Below, piece by piece: positions 1 to 8,980 of a DNA stretch of 64,000 bases (positions are counted from its first letter, which is position 1; every line of letters starts with the position of its first letter). The notes under the pieces are model-generated. The model worked only from the letters and a program-made list of their open reading frames with translations, searched no databases and was not told where the DNA came from. Both the position numbers and the translations under genes were made by a program. Source of the DNA: Arcticibacter sp045629565. GTDB lineage: Bacteria; Bacteroidota; Bacteroidia; Sphingobacteriales; Sphingobacteriaceae. Location of the stretch: NCBI RefSeq assembly GCF_045629565.1, contig NZ_JAZQRL010000033.1, positions 17,849 through 81,848 on the forward strand, read 5' to 3'.

Positions 1-1650
1 AAAGTCTAACTCCTTTCTCGAGGCCGGGAGGAGTGCATGTTGATCTGTTTCAAAGAAAATATGGTTAAGAACGGCTTGTTCCCATACCCTGATTTTTTTC
101 AGCTCAACGGGCTTGCTCAATGATGCGGCCGTCGTCATCTCCACCGCACTGATATCCTCAGCGTATGGCATATATCCCTTTTTTAAAATGCGGAGCGTGT
201 ATCGCTTCCCAGCCGGCAGAACGGCCAGCATGTCCGGTCCGCTTATAGCTTCATGTTCAAAGAGCATCCTGCCAGATTCAAAATCCTCTACTGTTATTTT
301 ACCTTCCACTTTCTCACCATTGTCAGCGTCATGCATACTTCTTTCAACAACAAGCACGCGGCCGGGGCGATGTTCAGGTGCAAGCACAAACGAGTAGATA
401 TCCATTGCTCCCAAGCCATCAGGCCGTTCCGCAGCAAAGTATGCGGTTAGCCCGTCTGTGCTGATCGTCAAACCGCTCTCCTCCCTCGCAGTATTTACCG
501 GGAATCCGAGGTTCTCCGGCTTTTGCCAGGCGCCGCTTTCATCACATCTGCTGATGAAGATGTCCTGTTGGCCCAAGCCCGCCCAGCCGTTGGAAGAAAA
601 GTACAGCGTTTTGTTATCAGGGTATATAAAAGGGGAGTGTTCATCAAAGGGAGTATTAATATTTGCCCCCGCATTTACAGGCGCTGTCCACCGTCCGTCT
701 GACAGGTCACTATACCAGATGTCATTTGCGCCATAGCCGCCTTTTCTGTCGCTTACAAAGTATAACCTGGTACCACCAGCACTGATAGCCGGTTGAGACT
801 CCCAGGCGCTTGTATTCAGTGGTGCGCCGGGATTATACGGCTCTGACCATCCCGATGCTGTTCTCTTGCTAATATAAATGTCACAGCGTCCCTGACCATC
901 GGCTTTATTACAGCCCGAGTAAAAAAGATAATTGCCATCTGGAGATATGCTCTGAGATCCTTCATTAAAGTCGGGTGTATTGATCCTGGTGTCAAGTTCA
1001 ACCGATGCAGGCCATGAACCCGACTGGCGAACACTCTCGTACAGATCTTCATTCTTACCCGTCCTTCTTGTAAAAACCAAACGCTTGTTATCGGCCGTCA
1101 CAACAGGAAAATACTCCTGCTCAGACGAATTGATGCCAGGTCCAAGATTTACAGGAGCAAACGGCTTAGGACTTTTAACCGCCTGAATACTGAAGATGCA
1201 GTCATTGATGTGCTTTTCAACAAGTGCCTTGCTGCCTGGCGACAGAGAGGGCGCCTGTAAATACTTTCTGAATCCGGAGAGAGCAGATTCATACAGACCG
1301 CAGTAGAAGTCACTTATAGCCAGTCCAAACGTAGTCAAGTGGCTATATCCCGGCTGTAACTCCAATACTTTTCTATATGAATTTCCGGCTTCCTCGTATG
1401 CACCGGTTAATCTTAAGCAGTCGCCCAGTTGCTGATGCGCTTTTACGAAGTATGGGTTGAGTCTAACGGTTTCCCGGAGTTGGGATATGGCCCCAACATA
1501 ATCTTTCTTCTGCAGAAAGCCGCTTGCACGCTGATACGTTTTGAGAGAGGCCCGCTCATCGCGACCCGGGAGGTTCTGCGAAAACAAAGCCTCGCTGGTC
1601 ATGCAGATGATGCATACGATCAAGGTACTGACGAAGGATTTTATACGCAT
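1..1650 (-). CDS. PorE-like OmpA-family protein with TPR and PD40 repeats (3' end outside window)
   Basis: The frame is open from an ATG at 1650 to the window edge (550 codons). After a signal peptide ending near SEALFSQ there is a tetratricopeptide region, then WD40-like PD40 beta-propeller repeats with motifs such as SPDGNYLFYSG and YPDNKTLYFSSNGW, then a carboxypeptidase-regulatory-like segment. The last residues (NHIFFETDQHALLP) are the typical beginning of an OmpA/MotB peptidoglycan-binding domain, which continues outside the window. This order is that of PorE of the type IX secretion system and of many related Bacteroidota envelope proteins, so the specific PorE role is only possible. 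It should sit in the periplasm or outer membrane and contact peptidoglycan. It lies 15 bp downstream of queE. An AAGGAGG sequence ends only 2 nt before the ATG, too close for a classical ribosome-binding site. Confidence 0.8.
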   Translation of the reverse strand, partial: MRIKSFVSTLIVCIICMTSEALFSQNLPGRDERASLKTYQRASGFLQKKDYVGAISQLRETVRLNPYFVKAHQQLGDCLRLTGAYEEAGNSYRKVLELQPGYSHLTTFGLAISDFYCGLYESALSGFRKYLQAPSLSPGSKALVEKHINDCIFSIQAVKSPKPFAPVNLGPGINSSEQEYFPVVTADNKRLVFTRRTGKNEDLYESVRQSGSWPASVELDTRINTPDFNEGSQSISPDGNYLFYSGCNKADGQGRCDIYISKRTASGWSEPYNPGAPLNTSAWESQPAISAGGTRLYFVSDRKGGYGANDIWYSDLSDGRWTAPVNAGANINTPFDEHSPFIYPDNKTLYFSSNGWAGLGQQDIFISRCDESGAWQKPENLGFPVNTAREESGLTISTDGLTAYFAAERPDGLGAMDIYSFVLAPEHRPGRVLVVERSMHDADNGEKVEGKITVEDFESGRMLFEHEAISGPDMLAVLPAGKRYTLRILKKGYMPYAEDISAVEMTTAASLSKPVELKKIRVWEQAVLNHIFFETDQHALLPASRKELDF

Positions 1651-1665
1651 GTCCTCCTTACAGAC

Positions 1666-2289
1666 TTATGGGATATTCAGGAACTTGTGTGTTTGAAGTG
1701 AAATCTCCCATTTCGGGTTTTCTTTCACATAGTCGATGATCAAAGGTATCATCTCCTGTGATTTAGACCATTCCGGTTGAAGGTAAAGTTTACAATCCGG
1801 GGATACAAGTTGCGCATGAGATTCAGCCCAGGCAAAGTCACTCTTGTTGAAGACGATCACTTTTAATTCTCCCGCATGCTGACCGATCGACGGTACCGGA
1901 GATTTAAATTTCTTCGGGGAAAGACAGATCCAGTCCCAATAACCCGACAACGGGTATGCTCCGGAAGTTTCAATAAACGTTTTTATTCCGCGCTTTCGTA
2001 ATTCAGCAGTGAGATAATCCAAGTTATATATCAGAGGTTCCCCTCCGGTGATCACTACAGCTTTGCCCGGATATCGTTCTGCGTTAGCCACTATCTGATC
2101 AGCGTGAGTAAGCGGATGCAAGCTTGCATCCCAGCTCTCTTTCACGTCGCACCAATGACAACCTACATCACAACCGCCAAGTCTGATGAAATAAGCGGCT
2201 TTTCCACTATGGTAACCCTCGCCCTGGATAGTATAAAACTCCTCCATTAATGGGAGCAGGGTTCCGTCTTCTGGTACTTGTTGACTCAT
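1666..2289 (-). CDS. queE: 7-carboxy-7-deazaguanine synthase (radical SAM)
   Basis: QueE converts 6-carboxytetrahydropterin to 7-carboxy-7-deazaguanine on the route to queuosine and other deazapurines. The 207-residue protein begins with the family signature FYTIQGEG near residue 18. It carries the radical-SAM cluster motif C40-x3-C44-x2-C47 (CDVGCHWC), followed by the SAM-binding GGEP segment near residue 77. Length is normal for the family. It follows folD by 79 bp on the same strand, with the OmpA/PD40 gene 15 bp downstream. The partners QueD and QueC are not in this window. The identification is confident from the cluster motif and the N-terminal signature. Confidence 0.95.
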   Translation of the reverse strand: MSQQVPEDGTLLPLMEEFYTIQGEGYHSGKAAYFIRLGGCDVGCHWCDVKESWDASLHPLTHADQIVANAERYPGKAVVITGGEPLIYNLDYLTAELRKRGIKTFIETSGAYPLSGYWDWICLSPKKFKSPVPSIGQHAGELKVIVFNKSDFAWAESHAQLVSPDCKLYLQPEWSKSQEMIPLIIDYVKENPKWEISLQTHKFLNIP

Positions 2290-2368
2290 TTTTTTTCTAA
2301 GGCTGCGAATATACCCATTATTAAAAGGGATATCAGCAGGGCAATGTCATTTTAGCAAAGCCCCTGTG

Positions 2369-3250
2369 CTAGCCGTATATTTCTTTCTTAGCGGATGCAA
2401 GTGTGTTTTTCAGCAAACCTACAATCGTCATTAAACCTACGCCACCAGGAACAGGGGTAATCCACGAAGCTTTCTCCGATACGTTATCGAAGTCAACGTC
2501 GCCATACAGCTTATATCCCGACTTGGTCGTTTCGGAAACCTCTCTGTTAATCCCTACGTCTATGATCACAGCACCGGGCTTAACCATGTCTGCAGTGACA
2601 AAATTCTTTCTGCCAATTGCCGCTACAATGATATCGGCAGACGCTACCACGTCTTTCAGGTCTTTTGTTCTGCTATGGGTCAGTGTTACGGTGCAGTTTC
2701 CCGGATAAGCGTTTCTGGCCATCAGGATACTCATCGGGCTACCCACAATATTGCTACGGCCGATAACCACGCAATGCTTTCCGGAAGTCTCAATTTTATA
2801 CTCTTCCAGCATCATTAAAATGCCGTAAGGAGTAGCGGGGATAAAGCAGGGAAGGTTCCGCATCATGCGGCCAAGGTTCACGGGATGGAAGCCGTCTACA
2901 TCTTTTCTGTAATCAATCTTCTCTGTAACCTTCTCCGGGTCAATATGTTTAGGTAAAGGAAGCTGAACAATCAGTCCATCTACACTCTCATCCTGATTAA
3001 TCTCTTCGATCTTCGTAAGAAGTTCCGCCTCAGTAACTGAATCGTCATAGCGGTGAAGTGATGACTTAAAGCCAACCTTCTCGCAGTTCTTCATTTTACT
3101 GGCTACATAGGTCTCGCTTCCACCATCGTTGCCTACAAGAATTGCAACCAAATGTGGCTTGCGGCCGATGGTAGCAAGGACGCCTGCGGCTTCAGCAGCA
3201 ATTTCCTGCTTAAGTTTTTCTGATACGAATTTTCCGTCTAATAACTGCAT
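2369..3250 (-). CDS. folD: Bifunctional methylenetetrahydrofolate dehydrogenase / methenyltetrahydrofolate cyclohydrolase
   Basis: FolD interconverts 5,10-methylene-THF and 10-formyl-THF in the cytoplasm, supplying one-carbon units for purine and formyl-methionine synthesis. The 293-residue protein has the catalytic YVxxK segment (Y48 to K52), the conserved QLPLP motif in the catalytic domain, the NADP-binding GRSNIVGSP segment near residue 165, and the family C-terminal signature PVPGGVGLMT. It starts at an ATG 33 bp downstream of lepA on the same strand and may be co-transcribed with it. No missing residue was noted. Assignment rests on full-length family resemblance. Confidence 0.97.
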   Translation of the reverse strand: MQLLDGKFVSEKLKQEIAAEAAGVLATIGRKPHLVAILVGNDGGSETYVASKMKNCEKVGFKSSLHRYDDSVTEAELLTKIEEINQDESVDGLIVQLPLPKHIDPEKVTEKIDYRKDVDGFHPVNLGRMMRNLPCFIPATPYGILMMLEEYKIETSGKHCVVIGRSNIVGSPMSILMARNAYPGNCTVTLTHSRTKDLKDVVASADIIVAAIGRKNFVTADMVKPGAVIIDVGINREVSETTKSGYKLYGDVDFDNVSEKASWITPVPGGVGLMTIVGLLKNTLASAKKEIYG

Positions 3251-3283
3251 GTTGTTATCGTAGAGTGTTGTTGCTATTGGTTA

Positions 3284-5071
3284 TTAATCGAGTTTCAGGA
3301 CAGCCATAAATGCCGATTGCGGTATTTCCACATTACCAACCTGGCGCATCCTCTTTTTACCCTTTTTCTGTTTCTCCAAAAGTTTACGCTTACGGGAGAT
3401 ATCACCACCATAACATTTCGCGGTAACGTCCTTTCTCAGGGCGCGAACCGTTTCCCTGGCGATAACCTTTGCGCCAATCGAAGCTTGAATAATGATCTCG
3501 AACTGCTGTCTTGGAATCAGCTCACGCAGCTTTTCACAGATACGTTTTCCAAAGTCGTATGAATTCGAACGGTGGATCAGCGACGACAATGCGTCAACCG
3601 GCTCGCCGTTTAAACGGATATCCAGCCTGACCAGATCCGACTTGCGGTAACCGATCTGGTGGTAATCGAAAGAAGCATATCCCTTTGATATGGTTTTAAG
3701 ACGGTCGTAGAAATCAAACACAATTTCTCCCATAGGAAGCTCAAATACGAGCTCTACCCGATCCGAGGTCAGATAGGATTGGTTGATAATAATCCCTCTT
3801 TTTTGAATACAAAGAGACATAATCGGACCAACGAATTCCGATTTAGTGATGATGTTCGCCTTTATGAAGGGTTCTTCCACAGAATCCATCTTACTTGGAT
3901 CCGGAAGGTCAGAAGGGTTGTGAACCTGTATGACGTCCCCTTTAGTGGTATGTGCTACATAAGAAACGTTCGGTACGGTAGTAATTACCGTCATGTCGAA
4001 TTCCCGCTCCAGGCGTTCCTGAATGATTTCCATATGAAGCATTCCCAGGAACCCACATCGGAATCCGAATCCCAGGGCAGCAGAAGACTCCGGCTCGAAA
4101 ACAATCGAAGCATCATTTAACTGAAGCTTGTGCATGCTTTCGCGAAGTTCTTCGAACTCATCCGTATCAACAGGATAAATCCCTGCAAATACCATCGGTT
4201 TTACTTCTTCAAAGCCTTGAATAGCCTCCTTCGAGGGTTTGTCAACGTGCGTAATCGTGTCACCCACCTTCACTTCCCTGGCTTCCTTGATTCCGGAGAT
4301 AATATATCCTACATCCCCCGTCTTAACAATGCCGCGGGGCTCAGGGTTCAGTTTTAAGATACCGACTTCATCCGCAATATATTCCTTGCCTGTTGCAATA
4401 AATTTTACCTTATCGTTCTTTTTGATCTGTCCGTGGACAACCTTAAAGTAGGCGATGATGCCACGGAAGGGATTAAATACCGAGTCGAAGATCAATGCCT
4501 GAAGTTCGCCGTCTTCCTGTCCGACAGGGGCGGGTACCCGCGTAACGATCGCTTCAAGAATGTCATGAACACCTAATCCCGTTTTTCCGGATGCGGGTAT
4601 AATCTCTTCGCGTTTGCAGCCGATAAGTTCAATGATCTGATCTTTTACCTCCTCTGGCATCGCCCCGGGAAGATCCATCTTGTTCAGAATCGGAATGATT
4701 TCCAGATCATGCTCGAGAGCCAGGTAGAGGTTAGAGATAGTCTGTGCCTGAATACCCTGAGACGCGTCTACAATAAGCAGCGCTCCCTCGCATGCCGCGA
4801 TAGACCGGGAGACCTCGTATGAAAAGTCAACGTGCCCGGGTGTGTCGATCAGGTTGAAGATATAGTCCTCTCCATTGAGGCTATAGTTCATCTGTATCGC
4901 ATGGCTCTTTATGGTAATTCCCCGCTCACGCTCGAGGTCCATGTTATCCAGTAACTGGGCCTGCGCGTCGCGCTGACTAATGGTATTCGTGTATTCTAAA
5001 AGTCGATCTGCTAAAGTACTCTTTCCGTGATCGATGTGTGCAATGATGCAAAAGTTACGGATATTCTTCAT
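3284..5071 (-). CDS. lepA: Elongation factor 4 (LepA), ribosome back-translocating GTPase
   Basis: LepA/EF4 is a membrane-associated or cytoplasmic GTPase that acts on the ribosome. The 595-residue protein has the P-loop AHIDHGKST (11-19), the G2 region ERGITIKS, DTPGH (76-80) and NKMD (130-133). These are followed by EF-G-like domains and the LepA-specific C-terminal domain, whose positively charged tail includes the KRKLLEKQKKGKKRM stretch. Length is standard (about 595-600). It heads a minus-strand run lepA-folD-queE. A TATCTTTG sequence at 5080-5087, matching the Bacteroidota -7 box TAnnTTTG, lies 8 nt before the ATG. Confidence 0.98.
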   Translation of the reverse strand: MKNIRNFCIIAHIDHGKSTLADRLLEYTNTISQRDAQAQLLDNMDLERERGITIKSHAIQMNYSLNGEDYIFNLIDTPGHVDFSYEVSRSIAACEGALLIVDASQGIQAQTISNLYLALEHDLEIIPILNKMDLPGAMPEEVKDQIIELIGCKREEIIPASGKTGLGVHDILEAIVTRVPAPVGQEDGELQALIFDSVFNPFRGIIAYFKVVHGQIKKNDKVKFIATGKEYIADEVGILKLNPEPRGIVKTGDVGYIISGIKEAREVKVGDTITHVDKPSKEAIQGFEEVKPMVFAGIYPVDTDEFEELRESMHKLQLNDASIVFEPESSAALGFGFRCGFLGMLHMEIIQERLEREFDMTVITTVPNVSYVAHTTKGDVIQVHNPSDLPDPSKMDSVEEPFIKANIITKSEFVGPIMSLCIQKRGIIINQSYLTSDRVELVFELPMGEIVFDFYDRLKTISKGYASFDYHQIGYRKSDLVRLDIRLNGEPVDALSSLIHRSNSYDFGKRICEKLRELIPRQQFEIIIQASIGAKVIARETVRALRKDVTAKCYGGDISRKRKLLEKQKKGKKRMRQVGNVEIPQSAFMAVLKLD

Positions 5072-5381
5072 TCGTAGCGCAAAGATAATTTATTGGATTT
5101 ACATTTCTGAGGTGTTGTTTGACAATGATGCTCAAACAGTGCTATAGGAGAGGAAAAGGGCGCCGATCATAAGCAAAATTAAATTTTGTTAGCGTTATAG
5201 TGTATTAACTATCAATCTTTTTGAGACGCTATCTGTATCTTTTGGAGAGATAAAAGGGTAATGACCCCATTAGTCGCCTCCATTGTGCCAAATTTAATTC
5301 TGTTTGATGAATTTGGTGTCTATAAAAGCTTATAAATAAATATGATGAACGATATTGGTGAAGTATTCATGGATATGTCGT
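5072..5381. other. Non-coding gap downstream of the small gene and upstream of lepA
   Basis: About 310 bases without a convincing gene. It holds the putative lepA -7 box (5080-5087) at one end. An imperfect stem at the other end has CCAAATT at 5288-5294 and AATTTGG at 5310-5316; it could be a weak terminator for the minus-strand gene ending at 5382. I see nothing else. Confidence 0.5.
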
Positions 5382-5630
5382 CTAAGCGTCCTGCCTCTTC
5401 CAGGCGGCGGAGAAGTCAGACAGCATTTCATCAAATCTGGAGACCACCCTCTGAATAAACTCTTCGTCCAGAAGCTGAAATACCCCGTCTAGTCCCTCCA
5501 GTAAATCCATTTCAGCAAGTTTATAGGTCTGTTCAAAACTTCCTTTTTCGAACTTGATAATATACTTTCCGTTCATCGAAAAGATGGTGATCTTACAGTC
5601 TGGTCTGGGTAACTCGGCAACTACTCGCAT
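5382..5630 (-). CDS. Small conserved hypothetical protein
   Basis: The 82-residue protein starts at the ATG at 5630. A TTG five codons upstream is also in frame, but it lies inside a likely promoter box. No signal peptide or membrane segment is visible. The protein is acidic toward its C-terminus and mostly predicted helical (a segment near residues 40-75 rich in Leu, Glu and Phe). I do not recognise a named family. It lies 20 bp downstream of the CrtA-like gene on the same strand, so co-transcription is likely. A TACATTTG box (5643-5650) 12 nt before the ATG suggests it may also have its own promoter. Confidence 0.6.
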   Translation of the reverse strand: MRVVAELPRPDCKITIFSMNGKYIIKFEKGSFEQTYKLAEMDLLEGLDGVFQLLDEEFIQRVVSRFDEMLSDFSAAWKRQDA

Positions 5631-5650
5631 GTGTTTTTTTAGCAAATGTA

Positions 5651-6358
5651 TTACAAAATTTCAGTCTTTTCCGCCAGGGGGTTTAAGCCGTTTAGTGCCC
5701 CCTCGGAATTGACGATCTTAAACCTGGCAAACAGTTCCTCGCTGTACCAGTTTTCCTCCCTGGTCTTTTTTATTACTTCCGCATGTTCCGCAGATCGGTA
5801 TGCGAAGTTTTTTATGTCCGCCGCAGAGGCCCATACCGAAAATGTTGCCTGCCTGAAAAACGGAGCTTCTCCGATGCCGAACGATGTGATGAACCCGGGT
5901 GCCCGCGACATGAGTTGGGCGACTCGGTCGACATGCGACCAAAATCCTTTTAGCTTATTCAGACGGATCGTCGCCCGTGTTAATACAGCAATCGGTCCCT
6001 CAACCGGATTTTTTTCAAAATCCGTCCCAAACGGTTGTTGTCCATCCCAACTTCCATGACTCATTACGGGTTCTAACAGGACCGTCCATTGTTCCCTTGC
6101 GAAGCGTTTCCACCAGCGGCTAACGAAAGACCGCTCTTTGAACAGATCAAAATCTGTTTGCGTCTTCCAGACCGCCAGAAGCGCCCACTGCTGCAGATCG
6201 GGCGTCAGATCAAAAGTGCCATTTCTGCCCGATCCCATCAGCTTATAGAAGGTACAGCCTCCCGCAAGCATCATCGGCAGTCTATGTATGGCCATGGACA
6301 GGAAGGCAAAGGGAATAAGCCTTTTGGGATAACGGACAATCGTAAGCGAAACAACCAT
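5651..6358 (-). CDS. Spheroidene monooxygenase (CrtA)-like protein
   Basis: The 235-residue protein resembles the CrtA family over its whole length. Matching segments are the N-terminal VVSLTIVRYP start, a KLMGSGRNGTF segment, LTRATIR near the middle, a GIGEAPFFRQATFSVW stretch, and the C-terminal W-S-E-E-L-F-A-R-F motif. In purple bacteria CrtA is a haem-dependent oxygenase that inserts the 2-keto group of spheroidenone. In other bacteria CrtA-like proteins occur without that pathway and their substrates are unknown. No carotenoid genes lie nearby, so the substrate cannot be assigned. It is followed 20 bp later by the small gene at 5382-5630. It is separated from the ferritin gene by a clear terminator. 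Confidence 0.75.
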   Translation of the reverse strand: MVVSLTIVRYPKRLIPFAFLSMAIHRLPMMLAGGCTFYKLMGSGRNGTFDLTPDLQQWALLAVWKTQTDFDLFKERSFVSRWWKRFAREQWTVLLEPVMSHGSWDGQQPFGTDFEKNPVEGPIAVLTRATIRLNKLKGFWSHVDRVAQLMSRAPGFITSFGIGEAPFFRQATFSVWASAADIKNFAYRSAEHAEVIKKTREENWYSEELFARFKIVNSEGALNGLNPLAEKTEIL

Positions 6359-6405
6359 TTTTCAGCCTGAATAGTAATGAGTCTTTAAATAAATATAGCC
6401 ATAAA

Positions 6406-6428
6406 AAAAAGGGTCATAGACCCTTTTT
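6406..6428 (-). terminator. Intrinsic terminator of ferritin gene
   Basis: A perfect 10-bp stem (AAAAAGGGTC with GACCCTTTTT) closes a 3-nt loop. On the minus strand it is followed by a T-run. It lies 44 bp after the ferritin stop codon, and the plus-strand orientation also ends in T5. Confidence 0.85.
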
Positions 6429-6471
6429 ATATTATTAGCAAAGCTTGACAGCTTTCGAAGTCCATACTGCT

Positions 6472-7011
6472 TTAGTCTTCTCCTCCCTCGTCGCCGTAGC
6501 TAACTTTTGGAATCTGTTTGTCAATCTGCCAGCGTCCTGTTCCTTCTTCTCCGATGATATCGAAAAGTTCCAGGATACGTCTGGCAACATATTCCTCCTC
6601 AATTTGTTCTTTCAGGAACCACTGCAGGAACTGAAGAGTTACATAGTCGTTTGCTTTCTGACATCTGTCCGATATGCGGTTGAAGTTTGAAGTTACCTGG
6701 ATCTCCTGCTGTAAAGCAAGTTCAAATACGCCCTTGAATGATTCGAACTCCTGAGGGATGTTCGTTACTTCCGGAGAGATAGCTTTTCCGCCCAGGTCGT
6801 TAACGTATCTGAACAGTTTCAGCATGTGTTCGCGTTCCTCACCAGACTGGCGTTCCAGATATCCGGCACTGTTGTCATACCCGTTACGGTTACACCAGGA
6901 AGACATAGCTAAGTATAGGGAAGATGAATAAGCTTCAACTTTTATTTGTTCGTTTAGAAGAGTCTCTATTTCCTCTGACAGAGAGGTTCTTAATCTGAGA
7001 AGGTCTTTCAT
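6472..7011 (-). CDS. Non-haem ferritin
   Basis: Ferritin oxidises Fe(II) and stores iron in a 24-subunit cytoplasmic shell. The 179-residue protein matches bacterial FtnA. Helix A carries E26, helix B carries the E59/H62 pair in SGEEREHM, and later helices carry the Q/E residues of LKEQIEEE, so the ferroxidase centre looks intact. The C-terminus has a short acidic tail (GDEGGED). The gene stands alone between its own terminator at 6406 and the next minus-strand gene. I saw no clear iron-responsive operator upstream. Confidence 0.93.
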   Translation of the reverse strand: MKDLLRLRTSLSEEIETLLNEQIKVEAYSSSLYLAMSSWCNRNGYDNSAGYLERQSGEEREHMLKLFRYVNDLGGKAISPEVTNIPQEFESFKGVFELALQQEIQVTSNFNRISDRCQKANDYVTLQFLQWFLKEQIEEEYVARRILELFDIIGEEGTGRWQIDKQIPKVSYGDEGGED

Positions 7012-7104
7012 AGTATTCTAATTTATTATTAGATACAAATAAACACCAAAATGTTTTGAAAGCAGGGGAATATTTCTAATACGTATTCAATCTAAATCGT
7101 TGTA

Positions 7105-7458
7105 CTAAGCAAATTGAAGCTGACTGGTCCGAAGAATACTGTTCAAGTGAAGGATGGTTTTAGCACCGCCGATGATACGTTGCAGGGAAATAACCTCTGT
7201 AATCGTCAGAAGGAAACATGTATCACAGTAGGGAGGCATAATGATGGCCAGGTCTGCATGCTTGGCCGGGCTGCATAACATTTCCGCCAGATTTATTGCA
7301 AATAGCCTTTGACTAAAGTCGATGAAGTTTCCGGGTTTGAAAGCGGTGGAGCGATTGGCAAACTCAAGAATAAAGTTATTCGACGCTTCACATTGGTAAA
7401 CAGTCCCGGCTTCTGTCTTAAAAACTTCTATAAGGTGAGTACTCGCTTTTGTTTGCAT
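7105..7458 (-). CDS. Small conserved Bacteroidota protein (DUF6686-like)
   Basis: The 117-residue soluble protein has an N-terminal part (VYQCEASNNFILEF) that recalls small Bacteroidota proteins of the DUF6686 type. In those, Cys-containing strands are followed by a G-N-F-x-D-F-type segment. The family call is tentative and no function is known. Three further cysteines lie at CSPAKH and CDTCF; the C-x2-C pair could bind a metal. The start is supported by a textbook promoter at 7476-7507, which would give a leader of about 10 nt. It is transcribed in the same direction as ferritin, 93 bp upstream of it. Confidence 0.6.
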   Translation of the reverse strand: MQTKASTHLIEVFKTEAGTVYQCEASNNFILEFANRSTAFKPGNFIDFSQRLFAINLAEMLCSPAKHADLAIIMPPYCDTCFLLTITEVISLQRIIGGAKTILHLNSILRTSQLQFA

Positions 7459-7475
7459 TGACTTGATGTGTATTA

Positions 7476-7507
7476 CAAACTTAGCATTTGTTTATAATCG
7501 ATCCAAA
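7476..7507 (-). promoter_or_regulatory. Bacteroidota-type promoter (TTTG-N20-TAnnTTTG)
   Basis: On the minus strand TTTG (7504-7507) is followed after 20 nt by TAAGTTTG (7476-7483). This matches the known Bacteroidota -33/-7 consensus. The ATG of the downstream gene (7458) is 17 nt after the -7 box. This is the clearest promoter in the window. Confidence 0.75.
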
Positions 7508-7636
7508 TAAAAAGGCTCTCTTTTTGTAATTATTCTAAATAGGGTCAAATGATGGATAGGGGCCCGAAGCTTCGGGCACGGTTTTCGGAGCATAAAGAAA
7601 GCGTTGTAAAGCTCGAACGTTTGGTGTGCCCTACAT

Positions 7637-7677
7637 GATAAACCCCTCAAGTTGCTTTCCAACTTGAGGGGTTTATC
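7637..7677 (-). terminator. Strong hairpin terminator after the Trp-rich secreted protein
   Basis: An 18-bp perfect stem (7637-7654 with 7660-7677, core AACCCCTCAAGTTG) closes a 5-nt loop. It lies 25 bp after the stop codon of the minus-strand gene. There is no long T-run, so termination strength is inferred from the stem. Confidence 0.75.
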
Positions 7678-7702
7678 TCTACCAGAATACAGCTTTCGAG
7701 AA

Positions 7703-8980
7703 TTAACCTCGCGTTAGTCTGCTGGAACCTCTCGAAGGTCTTTCTCCTGCAGAAGAACCGCGGTTGCTGCGGGAATTGCCAGAAGGTTGTGAGCGCTCCC
7801 TCGGAGCTCTTTCTACTTGAGGCGTAGTCCTTTGCGGAGCTTGGGCCCTTTGTGCTCTGTCTGACTGTACACCCTGCACAGCTCTTTGTGGCGTTCTCTC
7901 GGTTCTTGGTGCTCCTGTGGCGCGCCTTTCGGAGCTTTCGGAGGTTCGACCGCTCGGTCTGTTTTCCGGAAGCGTTCCGGAAGGGCGGGTCTCAGCCTGC
8001 TGTCCTCTCGCAGGTCTGTTTGTCCACGAGCCCCGGTTTTCGCCATTGGCCGTCGTATTCTCGCGGTTTCTTACGCCCCCGGTATTGGGTCTGGAGTTAT
8101 GATCCTCCCTCGGACGAGTGGTCGAGGGCCTGGTATTGTCCCTGTTCCGGTCATCGTTAGAAGGGCGGTTATTGTTATTGTTTCCGTAGCGTTCAGGATC
8201 GTCTCTGCGCGGACGAGATACCGAACTTGCTCTGTCATGATCGTTTCTGCCGTTTAGTTCCGGACGGTAGACGCGAACAGAACCCCTTTCGGCTACCGTT
8301 CTGCCGGGCCTGTTCGAAGCATGAACCTGGTGAACGGGAATTCTGCCCCGGGTATAGCGTTCCATTTCTCTGCGGTGCGGACCCGCGAAATATCTTCTGT
8401 TGTCACGCACATAGATATTATTGATAATCGTGGTATGTCCATAAAAACTACCGTATCTGTTTCTGGGTACATGATAGTTGTATACAGACCTGTGGGTGAT
8501 ATAACGTTGAGGTACAAAGATCCATCTAGCCAGCGGTATGTTGATGTTGATATTGATGTCGAGGCCAGGGCCCAGTGGTGCCCATCCGTAGTAGCCGCCT
8601 CCGGATCTCCAGTTCACCCATGCCGGACCCCATTCAGAACCCGGCACCCAGATCCATCCATAATAATCGTCAAAGAGCCAGCGTCCGTAGTGAAAAGGCG
8701 CCCAACCCCAGTCGTAGTCAGAAACCCAGGTGTTGCCATAGTCAGTAACTACCCAGTGCCCCCTTGTGCCATAGGGCTGAAATCCTTCCTCTACATTGGG
8801 GATCCATACACGGCCGTGATCCTGATAGTTGATCCATTGTCCGTATGGTGAAAGCTCGTCATAGAAAGTCTGGAAAGATACACTGGCGCCCGGCTGTGAT
8901 AGGGTGCTTGCTGTGCTGCTCAAGCTGCTGAACATTGTCCCCAATATTAACAGCATTAAAACCCGTTTAAGATCTTTCAT
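7703..8980 (-). CDS. Secreted Trp/Tyr-rich protein with disordered Arg/Asn/Ser-rich tail (DUF6600-like)
   Basis: The 425-residue protein has a signal peptide (first about 25 residues, ending STAST). Residues about 35-150 are a dense repeat of aromatic motifs such as SPYGQW, GHWVVTDYG, DWGWAPFHYGRW and GWIWVPGSEWGPAWV. That is the pattern of the Bacteroidota DUF6600-type exported proteins. After a basic Tyr/Arg segment, residues about 225-425 are low complexity, rich in Arg, Asn, Ser, Pro and Gln, and probably disordered. Function is unknown; an envelope or matrix role is only a guess. The repetitive GC-rich tail also produces long unlikely frames on the other strand. It is monocistronic, with a strong terminator at 7637-7677. 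Confidence 0.8.
   Translation of the reverse strand: MKDLKRVLMLLILGTMFSSLSSTASTLSQPGASVSFQTFYDELSPYGQWINYQDHGRVWIPNVEEGFQPYGTRGHWVVTDYGNTWVSDYDWGWAPFHYGRWLFDDYYGWIWVPGSEWGPAWVNWRSGGGYYGWAPLGPGLDINININIPLARWIFVPQRYITHRSVYNYHVPRNRYGSFYGHTTIINNIYVRDNRRYFAGPHRREMERYTRGRIPVHQVHASNRPGRTVAERGSVRVYRPELNGRNDHDRASSVSRPRRDDPERYGNNNNNRPSNDDRNRDNTRPSTTRPREDHNSRPNTGGVRNRENTTANGENRGSWTNRPARGQQAETRPSGTLPENRPSGRTSESSERRATGAPRTERTPQRAVQGVQSDRAQRAQAPQRTTPQVERAPRERSQPSGNSRSNRGSSAGERPSRGSSRLTRG

Noticed and set aside
5287..5317. CCAAATT/AATTTGG weak inverted repeat as a terminator
   Set aside because: Seven-base arms with a 15-nt loop in AT-rich sequence are expected by chance.
7813..8851. Several long plus-strand and alternative minus-strand frames within 7703-8980
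   Set aside because: They are produced by the repetitive GC-rich, Arg/Ser/Asn-rich tail of the exported protein. They overlap a gene with a signal peptide and a recognisable aromatic repeat, and have no family resemblance.
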